DNA of 64,000 nucleotides from RYN-133 sp963708645 (GTDB lineage: Bacteria > Actinomycetota > Actinomycetes > Mycobacteriales > Jatrophihabitantaceae), in assembly GCA_963708645.1 (NCBI GenBank), contig CAVPTA010000007.1, positions 682,001 to 746,000 on the forward strand, given 5' to 3'. The translations under genes were made by a program, and so were the position numbers. Of the stretch, positions 1 through 7,730 are shown piece after piece (the first letter of the stretch is position 1; every line of letters starts with the position of its first letter). Under the pieces are notes generated by a model. It was not told where the DNA came from and ran no database searches. It saw only the letters and a list, made by a program, of their open reading frames with translations.

Positions 1-165
1 GCGCAGATCGGTGACGGCGCCGGTGGCGCGGGTGGTGAGCTGGGTGACGTTGCTGCGCGCGGTGCCCGTGATGCCGTTGATCTGGGCCTGCGCCTGACCG
101 ACGACCTGCTTGCCCTGTTCGAGAGCGGTGTCGGCGTAGCCACGGATGTCGTTGGTGATCGACAT
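1..165 (-). CDS. HBHA-like protein, N-terminal fragment (runs off the window)
   Basis: This is a partial gene; only the first 55 codons lie in the window. The ATG (163-165) follows a strong GAGGAGG ribosome site. The visible peptide is Ala/Gln/Thr-rich, without a signal peptide, and begins MSITNDIRGYADTALEQGK, like the amphipathic N-terminus of mycobacterial heparin-binding haemagglutinin (HBHA). The next gene upstream on the same strand is an XRE regulator. In Mycobacterium tuberculosis hbhA is likewise preceded by an XRE-type gene (Rv0474), so the gene pair supports the call. The diagnostic Lys/Pro/Ala-rich C-terminus is outside the window, so HBHA is an inference from the N-terminus and context. 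Confidence 0.6.
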   Translation of the reverse strand, partial: MSITNDIRGYADTALEQGKQVVGQAQAQINGITGTARSNVTQLTTRATGAVTDLR

Positions 166-231
166 AGGTGTCCTCCTCTTGTGTTGGTGGTGCTCGATGC
201 GATGTGCGGTGTGCGGTGCGGTGGAGCGGGC

Positions 232-624
232 TCAGAACCCGGCGACCTGCGCCCCGGCCGTGCCGCTCTCGCGGCGGAACGACTCGTAGATCTCGACGAG
301 CACCTGCTTCTGGCGCTCGCTCAGGCCGGTGTCGGCCAGGATTGCGGCCACGACCTCCGGGTCGCCTTCGTGCGCTTCGAGAATCCCTGCGCGCACGTAC
401 AGCTGCTCCGCCGAGATCCGCAAACCCTTGGCGATCTGCTGCAGGATGTCGGCGCTGGGCTTACGAAGGCCACGCTCGATCTGCGACAGGTAGGGGTTGG
501 AGACTCCGGCAAGCCGGGCCAACTGCCGCAGAGACACCTGAGCCTGCTCGCGCTGCTCACGAATGAACTCGCCGATCGCGGCACTGCCACGCTTGGCTTG
601 TTCTTTCGGTCCTGCGGTTATCAC
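232..624 (-). CDS. XRE-family helix-turn-helix regulator (Rv0474-like)
   Basis: A 130-residue cytoplasmic DNA-binding protein. A lambda-Cro/C1-type helix-turn-helix spans about residues 20-75, with the core QLARLAGVSNPYLSQIERG. The remaining half (about 80-120) is a helical tail seen in actinobacterial homologues. The protein sits immediately upstream of the HBHA-like gene on the same strand and probably controls itself and that gene. The GTG start at 624 is preceded by an AGGAGG only one base away, which is too close for normal initiation, so the start or the mode of initiation is uncertain. Two GCTAGC palindromes 21 bp apart lie just upstream (648-674) as a possible operator. Confidence 0.8.
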   Translation of the reverse strand: MITAGPKEQAKRGSAAIGEFIREQREQAQVSLRQLARLAGVSNPYLSQIERGLRKPSADILQQIAKGLRISAEQLYVRAGILEAHEGDPEVVAAILADTGLSERQKQVLVEIYESFRRESGTAGAQVAGF

Positions 625-647
625 GCCTCCTATTCTTTCTGAGTAGT

Positions 648-674
648 GCTAGCTATTGCAAGCAGCCAGCTAGC
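648..674. promoter_or_regulatory. Possible operator: two GCTAGC palindromes two helical turns apart
   Basis: GCTAGC occurs at 648-653 and again at 669-674, exactly 21 bp apart, in the short gap between the leftward XRE gene and the rightward PPOX gene. Two identical palindromic hexamers on the same DNA face fit a dimeric autoregulator. The assignment to the XRE protein rests on position only. Confidence 0.3.
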
Positions 675-771
675 GACCTTCGTCACGTCTGGCCGAGGGC
701 AGCTGTCGAATCGCGCGTCGCCCGATCGACGAACGCATGACCGAGCAAGCACCGAAGAGAAGGGCGCGATC

Positions 772-1293
772 ATGGAAACCATCAATCTGGGTGTGGCCGA
801 TGGCCTGCCGGCCATCGACTGGGACGACATCAGGCAAGCCCTCGAGGCCGGATCGGCACCCGCGCCCGATGCGGTGAACTCGCGCAGCACGTGGTTGACG
901 ACACTCAACGACGACGGCAGTCCCCACACGACACCCGTCGGCGCGATCTGGCTCGACGGTTCGTTCTGGTTCCAGACCGGCGCCACGCGCAAGGGACGCA
1001 ACGTCGCGCGCGATCCCCGCTGCACGCTCGCACTGTCGGTGCGCGACGCCGATGTGGTCGTTGCGGGACGGGCAGTGCGACAGACCGATCCGGGCGAACT
1101 CACACGCGCCGCAGCTGCGTGGGCCGCGCAGGGTTGGCCGGTCGAGGTCGACGAGAGCGGCGAAGGCATCCGGGCGCCGTTCAACGCCCCGTCGCAGGGA
1201 CCCGCCCCGTGGCACGTCTATCGGATCGAGGCAACGTCCGCGACCGTCGTGTCGACCGCCGAGCCCGGTGGCCTGACCCGGTTCGCGTTCTGA
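772..1293 (+). CDS. Pyridoxamine 5'-phosphate oxidase-fold (flavin/F420-binding) protein
   Basis: A 173-residue protein with the split-barrel fold of the PPOX superfamily, which in actinobacteria holds FMN- or F420-dependent reductases. Typical features are the early strand STWLTTLNDDGSPHTTPVG (about residues 40-58), the WFQTG strand and the KGRNVARDPRCTLAL segment. The ATG at 772 is preferred to an in-frame start at 646 because an AGAAGGG ribosome site lies 7 bases upstream and the conserved fold begins after it. The gene is divergent from the XRE regulator. Substrate and cofactor cannot be told from sequence. Confidence 0.8.
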   Translation: METINLGVADGLPAIDWDDIRQALEAGSAPAPDAVNSRSTWLTTLNDDGSPHTTPVGAIWLDGSFWFQTGATRKGRNVARDPRCTLALSVRDADVVVAGRAVRQTDPGELTRAAAAWAAQGWPVEVDESGEGIRAPFNAPSQGPAPWHVYRIEATSATVVSTAEPGGLTRFAF

Positions 1294-1301
1294 GGCTGCC
1301 C

Positions 1302-2216
1302 TCAGCGCAGCCCGGAGCGGTAGACGGCCTGGGCGTGTTCGAAGAGGTTCTCGACGTCGTGCATCGCGACCGCGAGGGTGATCGCCAGCGCCGCGAGCAA
1401 CACCAGACCTGCCGCCAACGACCAGCGCGCAGGTCGCGGCGCGGGTGCGCTGAGCGCCCCGATCCGCGTGGCGACATCGCCCGCGCCGGCTGCGAGTACG
1501 ACCGCAGGTCCGGGCCGGCCCGTCATGACCCGCGTGAGCGCAGTCGCGACGGTCGAGCGCGCCGACGCGGCCGCGGCATCCTCGTCGGCCCACCGCTCGC
1601 ACGACAGCTCGAGCATCGCCGGGATGCGCCACAGCAGCGGATTGGCCGCGCAGGCGAGCGCGGCTGCGCTCTGGTGCCAATGGTGCCCGCGCACCAGGTG
1701 CGAGCGCTCGTGCGCGAGCAGCGCGCGCCGCTGGCCGCCGTCGAGACTGCGCAGCAGCCCGGTGGTGACGACGATCCGGCCGGGACGTCCTGGCACGGCG
1801 AGCGCCTGGCGCAGCGACAGATCGACGACGGCGAGCTCGCCGCCCCGCGCGGGCAGCGCGGCCGCGATCCGGTGCGCATGCAGCAGCGCGCGACCACGCC
1901 GCGTCAGCGCGAGCAGGAAGCGCACGGCCAGGGCGGTGAGCACTACGGCGGCCAGGACGCCGACCCAGATGGGCAGTCCGGCCTCGGAGTGCAGAACTGC
2001 GTCGGACCACTGGCCCTCTGTTGCGGCGGAGGGCACCTGCGCGCAGACGACCAGCGCCACGAGTCCAAGCGACGCGCTGGACGCGGCTGCCGCGACGAGA
2101 GCGCCGGTCGAGAGCAACCAGGTCGCGACTGCGGGCGGCAGCCGGCGAGCGAGCGGGGGCGCAACGAGTCCGAACACGGCCGACAGCGCGAGCGGCAACA
2201 ACACCCAGGTGGTCAT
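1302..2216 (-). CDS. BlaR1/MecR1-type M56 membrane metallopeptidase
   Basis: A 304-residue integral membrane protein of peptidase family M56. Hydrophobic segments lie at about residues 3-20, 30-60 and 85-100, plus one near the C-terminus (about 270-290). The cytosolic zinc site HERSH is at about residue 170, within LLAHERSHLVRGHHW. It lacks the C-terminal penicillin-binding sensor domain of true BlaR1, so the signal it senses is unknown. Its ATG overlaps the stop of the upstream BlaI-type repressor by 4 nt (ATGA), which indicates translational coupling. In this family the peptidase inactivates the partner repressor on induction. Confidence 0.88.
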   Translation of the reverse strand: MTTWVLLPLALSAVFGLVAPPLARRLPPAVATWLLSTGALVAAAASSASLGLVALVVCAQVPSAATEGQWSDAVLHSEAGLPIWVGVLAAVVLTALAVRFLLALTRRGRALLHAHRIAAALPARGGELAVVDLSLRQALAVPGRPGRIVVTTGLLRSLDGGQRRALLAHERSHLVRGHHWHQSAAALACAANPLLWRIPAMLELSCERWADEDAAAASARSTVATALTRVMTGRPGPAVVLAAGAGDVATRIGALSAPAPRPARWSLAAGLVLLAALAITLAVAMHDVENLFEHAQAVYRSGLR

Positions 2217-2587
2217 CGCGCGCGCCGATCCGCGTCGCGTTCAGCGAGCAGCCCGGACAGAGTCTTCGCGTCCTCGACGGTGAGCGCACCTAGGAACTGT
2301 GACAGCACCGCCGCGTGGTCGGCGCCGCGATCGAGCAGCTCCTGCATGCGATGCGCGACGATGCCGTCGTCGTCGAGCACGGCGGTGTACGCGTGTGCGC
2401 GACCGACAGGCTCTCGTGTCACAGCACCCTTGGCGTGCAGCCGCGTCAGGATCGTTTGGACGGTCGTGTACGCGAGGTCGACATCGACGGCATCGGCGAC
2501 CTGCGCAGGCGTGAGGGGCCCGTCGGCGGCCCAGAGCGCGGCCAGCACCTCGGACTCGAGGCTGCCCCTGGCTCGCCGTGACCGCAT
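2213..2587 (-). CDS. BlaI/MecI-family transcriptional repressor
   Basis: A 124-residue winged-helix repressor. The N-terminal half has the BlaI pattern LESEVLAALWAADGPLTP and then the recognition-helix region AYTTVQTILTRLHAKG (about residues 38-55). The C-terminal helices dimerise in this family. It is translationally coupled to the downstream M56 peptidase. The upstream 90 bp hold two CTAC/GTAG-type dyads (2637-2658 and 2662-2681) resembling BlaI operators, placed to control both this operon and the divergent uppP gene. Confidence 0.92.
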   Translation of the reverse strand: MRSRRARGSLESEVLAALWAADGPLTPAQVADAVDVDLAYTTVQTILTRLHAKGAVTREPVGRAHAYTAVLDDDGIVAHRMQELLDRGADHAAVLSQFLGALTVEDAKTLSGLLAERDADRRAR

Positions 2588-2636
2588 CGTCGCCTCCTGC
2601 CGGACGGGCCCGATGAGAGACCGCCTCGACCGAGCA

Positions 2637-2658
2637 ACTCCTACAGAGTAGTAGGTGT
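2637..2658. promoter_or_regulatory. BlaI-type operator 1
   Basis: Dyad with arms ACTCCTAC (2637-2644) and GTAGGTGT (2651-2658) around a 6-bp centre; one position of the arms does not match. The TAC...GTA symmetry fits known BlaI sites. It lies in the promoter region of the BlaI-type gene. Confidence 0.6.
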
Positions 2659-2661
2659 AAT

Positions 2662-2681
2662 CTCCGACAAAGTTGTAGGAG
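2662..2681. promoter_or_regulatory. BlaI-type operator 2, shared with uppP
   Basis: Near-perfect 20-bp dyad: CTCCGACAA (2662-2670), AG, TTGTAGGAG (2673-2681), with one mismatched pair. The centre is 24 bp from that of the first dyad. It lies about 35 bp before the uppP start, so a bound repressor could affect both divergent promoters. Confidence 0.6.
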
Positions 2682-2714
2682 TGAGCCGATTTAACAGATC
2701 GTGAGGCCCCAGGC

Positions 2715-3692
2715 GTGCTCAGTTACTTCCAGGCCGCCGTCATCGGCGTGCTGCAAGGCGTCACCGAGCTGTTCCCCGTCTCGAGCCTCGGCCATTCGGT
2801 GCTCGTCCCCGCATTGATCGGCGGCGACTGGAAGCAGCTGGTTACCCAATCCGCGTCGCAGACGTCGGAGAACAGTCCGTACCTGACCTTTATCGTCGCG
2901 TTGCACGTGGCGACAGCCATCGCGCTGTTGATCTTCTTCCGGCGTGACTGGGTACGCATCATCCGGGCGCTCTTCCGCAGTGTGCGGCCCTCGATCGCCG
3001 CGCGGCGCATCGTGGCGCGCGACAGCGACGAGCGCCTGGCGTGGCTGCTGATCATCGCGACGATCCCGGTCGGGATCACCGGGCTGGTGCTCGAACACAC
3101 CTTCCGCACGTTGTTCGCCAAGCCCCTTGCAGCCGCGATCTTCTTGACGGTCAACGGGCTCATCCTGCTCGCGGGCGAGGTGCTCCGGCGCCGCGCACCC
3201 GTCGACGACGCCGACGCCGAGCACGAACCGGTCGCCGCACTGGCCACGGACGGCACCGCTGCGGTTGCGTCCCCGCCGGTGCTCGAACCGCAAACGCATC
3301 GCCCGGTGCGCCGCCTCGCCACGCTGTCCTACCTCGAAGCGGCGATCATCGGGTTCTTCCAGACGTTCGCACTGCTCGCGGGCATCTCGCGTTCAGGCAT
3401 CTCGATGGTCGGCGGCCTGGCGCGCGGCCTGTCACACCGCGATGCAGCGCGATTCTCGTTCCTGCTCGCAACGCCGGTCATCCTCGCCGCGGGTGTGCTC
3501 AAGCTGCCGACGCTCGCCGGCGCCGGCGGGTCGCACATCCATGGCCAGGTACTGCTCGGCGCCGTGCTCGCCGGCATCGCGTCCTACATCTCCGTGCGCT
3601 GGCTGACGAAGTGGTTCGAGACCAAGACGCTGACCCCGTTCGCGATCTACAGCCTGGTCGCCGGCGTCATCTGCATCGTGGTCTTCGCCTGA
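2715..3692 (+). CDS. uppP: Undecaprenyl-diphosphatase (BacA/UppP)
   Basis: A 325-residue multi-spanning membrane enzyme that dephosphorylates undecaprenyl diphosphate and recycles the lipid carrier for peptidoglycan and other wall polymers. Both active-site signatures are present: GVTELFPVSSLGHS at about residues 14-27 and GISRSGISMVGGLARGLS at about 225-243. An insert of about 40 mostly hydrophilic residues (about 160-200) separates the two halves. The GTG at 2715 is chosen because the conserved first helix begins immediately after it. The gene is divergent from a BlaI/BlaR1-type pair and shares its operator region, which suggests induction by cell-wall stress. Confidence 0.95.
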   Translation: MLSYFQAAVIGVLQGVTELFPVSSLGHSVLVPALIGGDWKQLVTQSASQTSENSPYLTFIVALHVATAIALLIFFRRDWVRIIRALFRSVRPSIAARRIVARDSDERLAWLLIIATIPVGITGLVLEHTFRTLFAKPLAAAIFLTVNGLILLAGEVLRRRAPVDDADAEHEPVAALATDGTAAVASPPVLEPQTHRPVRRLATLSYLEAAIIGFFQTFALLAGISRSGISMVGGLARGLSHRDAARFSFLLATPVILAAGVLKLPTLAGAGGSHIHGQVLLGAVLAGIASYISVRWLTKWFETKTLTPFAIYSLVAGVICIVVFA

Positions 3693-3717
3693 CGCCTCGC
3701 CGGCTAGTGTCGCCGCG

Positions 3718-4158
3718 CTAGTGGTGGTAGGCGTGAACGACCGCATGGCCCTTGCCGCGCGCGAGCAGCGCACGGTTGACGGGCACGGTGACGACAAAGG
3801 CGACCACCAGTGACGCGGCGAGGCTGCCCCAGAACAGCAGGTCGCCGAGGTTGGCGTCCAGAGCACCCGGTACCGCGATCACGACGGCGTTGTCCATGAT
3901 CTCCATGACCGTGATCGACACCGTGTCGGCGGCGAGGGCGATGCCGAGCGCGGCACGCAGACCGACATCGGCACGCAGCACAGGCGTGATGGTCAGCGCA
4001 TAGCCGAACACGAACGCCAAGACGATCGACAACACGATCGAGGCCACGTTGCCCAGCCGCCACCATGTCGACAGGACCATGCCGAGCACCTCGCCGATCG
4101 CGCAGCCGGTGAGGCAGTGGCGGGACGCCGCGATCGCCTGCTTCGTCAGCGGCGACAT
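3718..4158 (-). CDS. DUF4396 membrane protein, last gene of the copper operon
   Basis: A 146-residue protein with about four membrane segments. It has the DUF4396 opening HCLTGCAIGEVLGMV (residues 14-28), a mid-protein acidic patch (AADTVSITVMEIMDN) and a C-terminal HAVVHAYHH tail. It begins 2 nt after the copA stop, so it is the third gene of a copZ-copA-DUF4396 transcription unit. The Cys/His-bearing first helix and His-rich tail are compatible with metal handling. The family's function is not established, and a copper role is inferred from the operon. Confidence 0.82.
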   Translation of the reverse strand: MSPLTKQAIAASRHCLTGCAIGEVLGMVLSTWWRLGNVASIVLSIVLAFVFGYALTITPVLRADVGLRAALGIALAADTVSITVMEIMDNAVVIAVPGALDANLGDLLFWGSLAASLVVAFVVTVPVNRALLARGKGHAVVHAYHH

Positions 4159-4160
4159 AG

Positions 4161-6395
4161 CTATTCGCTCAGCACGGAGGCCGGACGGAAGCTGCGTAGC
4201 CGCAGCGAGTTGCTCACGACGAATACCGAACTGAACGCCATCGCAGCGCCGGCAATCAGCGGCGACAGCAGGCCGAAGGCTGCGACCGGGATGAGCACGA
4301 CGTTGTAGGCGAACGCCCAGAACAGATTGCCCTTGATCGTCGCGAGCGTGCGCCGCGACAGCCGGATGGCGTCGGCCGCGGCGGTGAGCTCACCGCGGAC
4401 GAGGGTGATGTCGGCCGCCTCGATCGCAACGTCGGTGCCGGTGCCCATCGACAGACCGAGATCGGCGCGGGCGAGGGCAGCCGCGTCGTTGACACCGTCG
4501 CCGACCATTGCGACGACGCGACCCTGCGCCTGCAGCGACTCGATCGCGTGCACCTTTTCGGCCGGCAGTACGTCGGCGATCACGTCCTCGTCGGCAATGC
4601 CCACCTCGGCGGCAACCGCAAGCGCGGCTGCACGGTTGTCGCCGGTGAGCAGCATCGGCGCCAAGCCGAGTGCGCGCAGCTCGGCGATCGCTGCCCGGCT
4701 TGACGCCTTCACCGAGTCACCGACGGCGATAATGCCGCGCACCCGTCCGTCCCAACCGACGGCGACGACGGTCGCGTCTGCACGGCGCGCGCTCAGCGCT
4801 TCGTCCCACGACATACCCTCCGCCTTCAGGAAATCCGGCCGCCCGACGACGACGCGGCCGGTGTCGACGATGCCGATCACTCCGCGTCCGGCGTGGCTGG
4901 TGAACCCGGTGACCGTCGGGAGCGTCCCGAACCGCTCGCGCGCTGCGGTGGCAACGGCCGTGGCGATCGGGTGTTCACTCGCGGCTTCGAGGGCGCCGGC
5001 GTAGCGCAGGACTTCATCGGCGCTGTCCCCCGCCACCGCGTGCACCGCCCGCACAGACATCGCGCCGGTCGTCACCGTGCCGGTCTTGTCGAGCACGACG
5101 GTGTCGACGCGACGCGTCGACTCGAGCACCTCGGGGCCTTTGATCAGCAAGCCGAATTGCGCTCCGCGTCCCGTGCCGACGAGCAGCGCCGTCGGCGTGG
5201 CCAGCCCGAGCGCGCACGGGCACGCGATGATCAAGACGGCGACGGCCGCGGTGAACGCGTGCACCGTCCCTGCTCCGACCGCAAGCGTCACGACGAGCGT
5301 GGCCAGCGCCAGCGCGAGGACGATCGGGACGAAGATCATCGAGATTCGATCAGCGAGTCGCTGGACGGGTGCCTTGCCGGTCTGGGCGGCGACGACGAGC
5401 CGCGAGATCTGCGCGAGCGTCGTGTCCGCGCCGACCCTGCTCGCGCGGACGACCAGGCGGCCGCCCGCATTGACCGTCGCGCCCGTGACCGCGTCACCGA
5501 CCGCCACTTCGACCGGAATCGGTTCGCCGGTCAGCAGCGACTGATCGATCGCCGATCGGCCGTCGATGACCACGCCGTCCGTCGCGACCTTCTCGCCAGG
5601 CCGCACGACGAAGCTGTCGCCGGGCATGAGCTGGTCTATCGGCATGCGTGTCTCGACACCGTCGCGCAGCACGGCGACATCCTTCGCGCCGAGCTCGAGC
5701 AGCGCGGCCAAGGCGGCGCCGGAACGACGCTTGGCGCGCAGCTCGAGGTAGCGTCCCGCAAGCACGAAGACCACAACGGCCGAGGCGACCTCGAGATAGA
5801 TCTCCGACGACGCATCGCCGCTCGACGCCGTGAGTTCGAACCGCATCCGCATACCCGGCATGCCTGCGTCGCCGAAGAACAGCGCGTAGAGCGACCATCC
5901 GAAAGCAGCGAGCGTGCCGAGCGAAACGAGGGTGTCCATCGTCGCCGCGCGGTGCCGCAGGTTCAGCGCGGCGGCACGGTGGAACGGCCAACCGCCCCAG
6001 AGCACGACCGGCGCTGCCAGCGTCAGCGAGAGCCACTGCCAGTTGTCGAACTGCGCGCCCGAGACCATGGCCAGCACAAGCACCGGCACGGTGAGTGCGG
6101 CCGACACGACGAGTCGCTGCCGCAGCGCCGCTAGCTCCGGGTCGGCGTCGCCGGCGAGAGCGTCATCGTCGTTGCCTTGGGGCTGGGGCAGCCGCGCCGC
6201 GTAGCCGGTCTGCTCGACGGTGGTCACCAGGTCGGCCGGCCCGAGCTTGGCGGGGTCGTAGGACACCGTCGCCTTCTCGGTGGCGTAGTTGACCGATGCG
6301 CTCACCCCGTCGATGCGGTTGAGCTTGCGTTCGATGCGTGCCGCGCAGGACGTGCAGGTCATGCCGTCCAGGGCGAGTTCGACCGTCGCGTCCAT
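4161..6395 (-). CDS. copA: Copper-exporting P-type ATPase
   Basis: A 744-residue P1B-type ATPase that pumps Cu(I) out of the cytoplasm. Domains in order: a heavy-metal-associated domain with GMTCTSCAARIE (about residues 11-22), the transmembrane region, the actuator loop (LLTGEPIPVE), the ion-site helix ACPCALGLATP at about residue 390, the phosphorylation site DKTGTVT, the HP motif SEHPIATAV and the hinge GDGVNDAAALA. The last helices carry YN and MAFSS, which are typical of Cu(I)-selective CopA. It lies 6 nt after copZ and 2 nt before the DUF4396 gene. It is probably repressed by the divergently encoded CsoR. Confidence 0.97.
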   Translation of the reverse strand: MDATVELALDGMTCTSCAARIERKLNRIDGVSASVNYATEKATVSYDPAKLGPADLVTTVEQTGYAARLPQPQGNDDDALAGDADPELAALRQRLVVSAALTVPVLVLAMVSGAQFDNWQWLSLTLAAPVVLWGGWPFHRAAALNLRHRAATMDTLVSLGTLAAFGWSLYALFFGDAGMPGMRMRFELTASSGDASSEIYLEVASAVVVFVLAGRYLELRAKRRSGAALAALLELGAKDVAVLRDGVETRMPIDQLMPGDSFVVRPGEKVATDGVVIDGRSAIDQSLLTGEPIPVEVAVGDAVTGATVNAGGRLVVRASRVGADTTLAQISRLVVAAQTGKAPVQRLADRISMIFVPIVLALALATLVVTLAVGAGTVHAFTAAVAVLIIACPCALGLATPTALLVGTGRGAQFGLLIKGPEVLESTRRVDTVVLDKTGTVTTGAMSVRAVHAVAGDSADEVLRYAGALEAASEHPIATAVATAARERFGTLPTVTGFTSHAGRGVIGIVDTGRVVVGRPDFLKAEGMSWDEALSARRADATVVAVGWDGRVRGIIAVGDSVKASSRAAIAELRALGLAPMLLTGDNRAAALAVAAEVGIADEDVIADVLPAEKVHAIESLQAQGRVVAMVGDGVNDAAALARADLGLSMGTGTDVAIEAADITLVRGELTAAADAIRLSRRTLATIKGNLFWAFAYNVVLIPVAAFGLLSPLIAGAAMAFSSVFVVSNSLRLRSFRPASVLSE

Positions 6396-6401
6396 TGCCG
6401 A

Positions 6402-6620
6402 TCAGTCCTGTGGCGCGGTGCTGACGAGCTCGTAGCCGGCTTCGTCGACCGCCGCCTCAATCTGTTCGTCCGTGTAGCCCGTGCCGGTGACCAGCACACG
6501 ACCGGACTCGAGGTCGACCAGGACTGCATCGACACCGTCGATCGCGCCGACCTCTTCACTGACCGCGTTGACGCAGTGGGCGCAAGTCATTCCCGAGACG
6601 AAGTAGCTGTGTTCGACCAT
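6402..6620 (-). CDS. copZ: Copper chaperone, single heavy-metal-associated domain
   Basis: A 72-residue soluble protein consisting of one ferredoxin-like HMA domain with the Cu(I) motif GMTCAHC at about residues 10-16. It hands Cu(I) to the N-terminal domain of CopA. It is the first gene of the copZ-copA-DUF4396 operon. Its start at 6620 lies just downstream of a CsoR-like dyad at 6630-6646, as expected for copper-inducible control. Confidence 0.95.
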   Translation of the reverse strand: MVEHSYFVSGMTCAHCVNAVSEEVGAIDGVDAVLVDLESGRVLVTGTGYTDEQIEAAVDEAGYELVSTAPQD

Positions 6621-6629
6621 GACTCGAAC

Positions 6630-6646
6630 ATACCCATCGGGGGTAT
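6630..6646. promoter_or_regulatory. CsoR-type operator (copZ side)
   Basis: Perfect dyad ATACCC (6630-6635), 5-bp centre, GGGTAT (6641-6646). It is the classic A/T-flanked G-tract palindrome bound by CsoR, placed right at the copZ start region. Confidence 0.72.
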
Positions 6647-6656
6647 TGGCCGCAAG

Positions 6657-6671
6657 TACCCCTAGGGGGTA
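6657..6671. promoter_or_regulatory. CsoR-type operator (csoR side)
   Basis: Dyad TACCCC (6657-6662), TAG, GGGGTA (6666-6671), 12 bp before the csoR start. Together with the dyad at 6630 it makes two CsoR-like sites in one 60-bp divergent promoter, so autorepression is likely. Confidence 0.75.
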
Positions 6672-6682
6672 TCGTCGCCGGC

Positions 6683-6964
6683 ATGCACGGATACACCGAG
6701 AACAAGGACGCCTATCTCAAGCGGATGCGCCGCATCGAGGGCCAGGTCCGCGGCATCGCGAAGATGATCGACGACGACAAGTACTGCATCGACGTCCTCA
6801 CCCAGGTGTCCGCCGCAACCAAGGCGCTGCAGTCTGTTGCGCTTGGTCTGCTCGAGGAGCACATGGCGGGGTGCGTCGTCGACGCGGCCCGCGCCGGTGG
6901 CGACGAGGCGGACGCCAAGGTGAAAGAGGCGTCCGAGGCGATCGCCCGGCTCGTGCGCTCCTGA
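6683..6964 (+). CDS. csoR: Copper-sensing repressor CsoR
   Basis: A 93-residue all-helical DUF156/CsoR repressor. The Cu(I) ligand set is complete: Cys35 (KYCIDV), His60 and Cys64 (EEHMAGC). The basic helix MRRIEGQVRGIAKM that contacts DNA in the family is also present. It is transcribed divergently from copZ-copA-DUF4396, with two G-tract dyads between them. The full X-Cys-His-Cys ligand set argues for copper rather than formaldehyde or persulfide sensing. Confidence 0.96.
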   Translation: MHGYTENKDAYLKRMRRIEGQVRGIAKMIDDDKYCIDVLTQVSAATKALQSVALGLLEEHMAGCVVDAARAGGDEADAKVKEASEAIARLVRS

Positions 6965-7006
6965 GCCCGCCGCAACAGCGCTCACAAAACCGGGTTGAGT
7001 GGACGC

Positions 7007-7720
7007 ATGGCCGAAAGCACACACGAGGGCGAAGCGCATATCGACGCGACCGCGGGGCGGCTCAATGCGCTGCGCGCCGCGGTGCTCGGCGCGAACGACG
7101 GCATCGTGTCGGTGGCGGGGATCGTCGTCGGCGTCGCGGGAGCCACCGCGCAGCGCGGGCCCATCTTCACCGCGGGGCTGGCGGGTCTCGTCGCCGGCGC
7201 CGTCTCAATGGCGCTCGGCGAATACGTCTCGGTATCGAGTCAACGCGATAGCGAGGCGGCGATGTTGGCTCGCGAAGAGCGCGAGCTAGCCGAGTCGCCT
7301 GATGCGGAGCTGGCCGAACTCGCCGCCATCTACGAGGCGAAGGGCGTCTCGCCCGAGACAGCACGTCAGGTGGCCGTCGAACTCACCGCTCATGATGCAC
7401 TCGTGGCGCATCTCGACGCCGAACTCAACATGGACCCGGAAGATCTGGCAAATCCCGCGCAGGCCGCAGCCGCATCGGCTGCCGCGTTCACCACCGGCGC
7501 CGTCCTGCCGATGCTCGCGATCCTGCTGCCCCCGGCCGCCTGGCGGGTGCCCGTCACCTTCGTCGCCGTGCTCGTCGCGCTCGGCCTGGCAGGGGCGCTC
7601 TCGGCGCGCATCGGGCACAGCGATGTACGCCGGGCCGTGCTGCGGGTGCTCATCGGCGGCGCGCTAGGGCTCGCCTTCACCTACGGCGTCGGGCATCTGT
7701 TCGGCACCGCCGTTGGCTAG
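7007..7720 (+). CDS. VIT1/CCC1-family iron/manganese transporter
   Basis: A 237-residue membrane protein of the VIT1/CCC1 family, which transports Fe(II)/Mn(II). The first-helix signature LGANDGIVSVAGIVVGVAG lies at about residues 27-45, followed by the AGAVSMALGEYVSVSSQ segment. A charged cytosolic helical domain (about 90-155) precedes three further membrane helices. The ATG at 7007 is used rather than an in-frame TTG 12 nt earlier. The gene follows csoR at 42 bp but is probably a separate unit. Confidence 0.88.
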   Translation: MAESTHEGEAHIDATAGRLNALRAAVLGANDGIVSVAGIVVGVAGATAQRGPIFTAGLAGLVAGAVSMALGEYVSVSSQRDSEAAMLAREERELAESPDAELAELAAIYEAKGVSPETARQVAVELTAHDALVAHLDAELNMDPEDLANPAQAAAASAAAFTTGAVLPMLAILLPPAAWRVPVTFVAVLVALGLAGALSARIGHSDVRRAVLRVLIGGALGLAFTYGVGHLFGTAVG

Positions 7721-7730
7721 AGTTGATCAC

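Noticed and set aside
670..2289. Long minus-strand frame of 539 codons
   Set aside because: It is an Arg-rich shadow of the M56 peptidase and PPOX genes; those have family motifs, ribosome sites and coupling, this frame has none.
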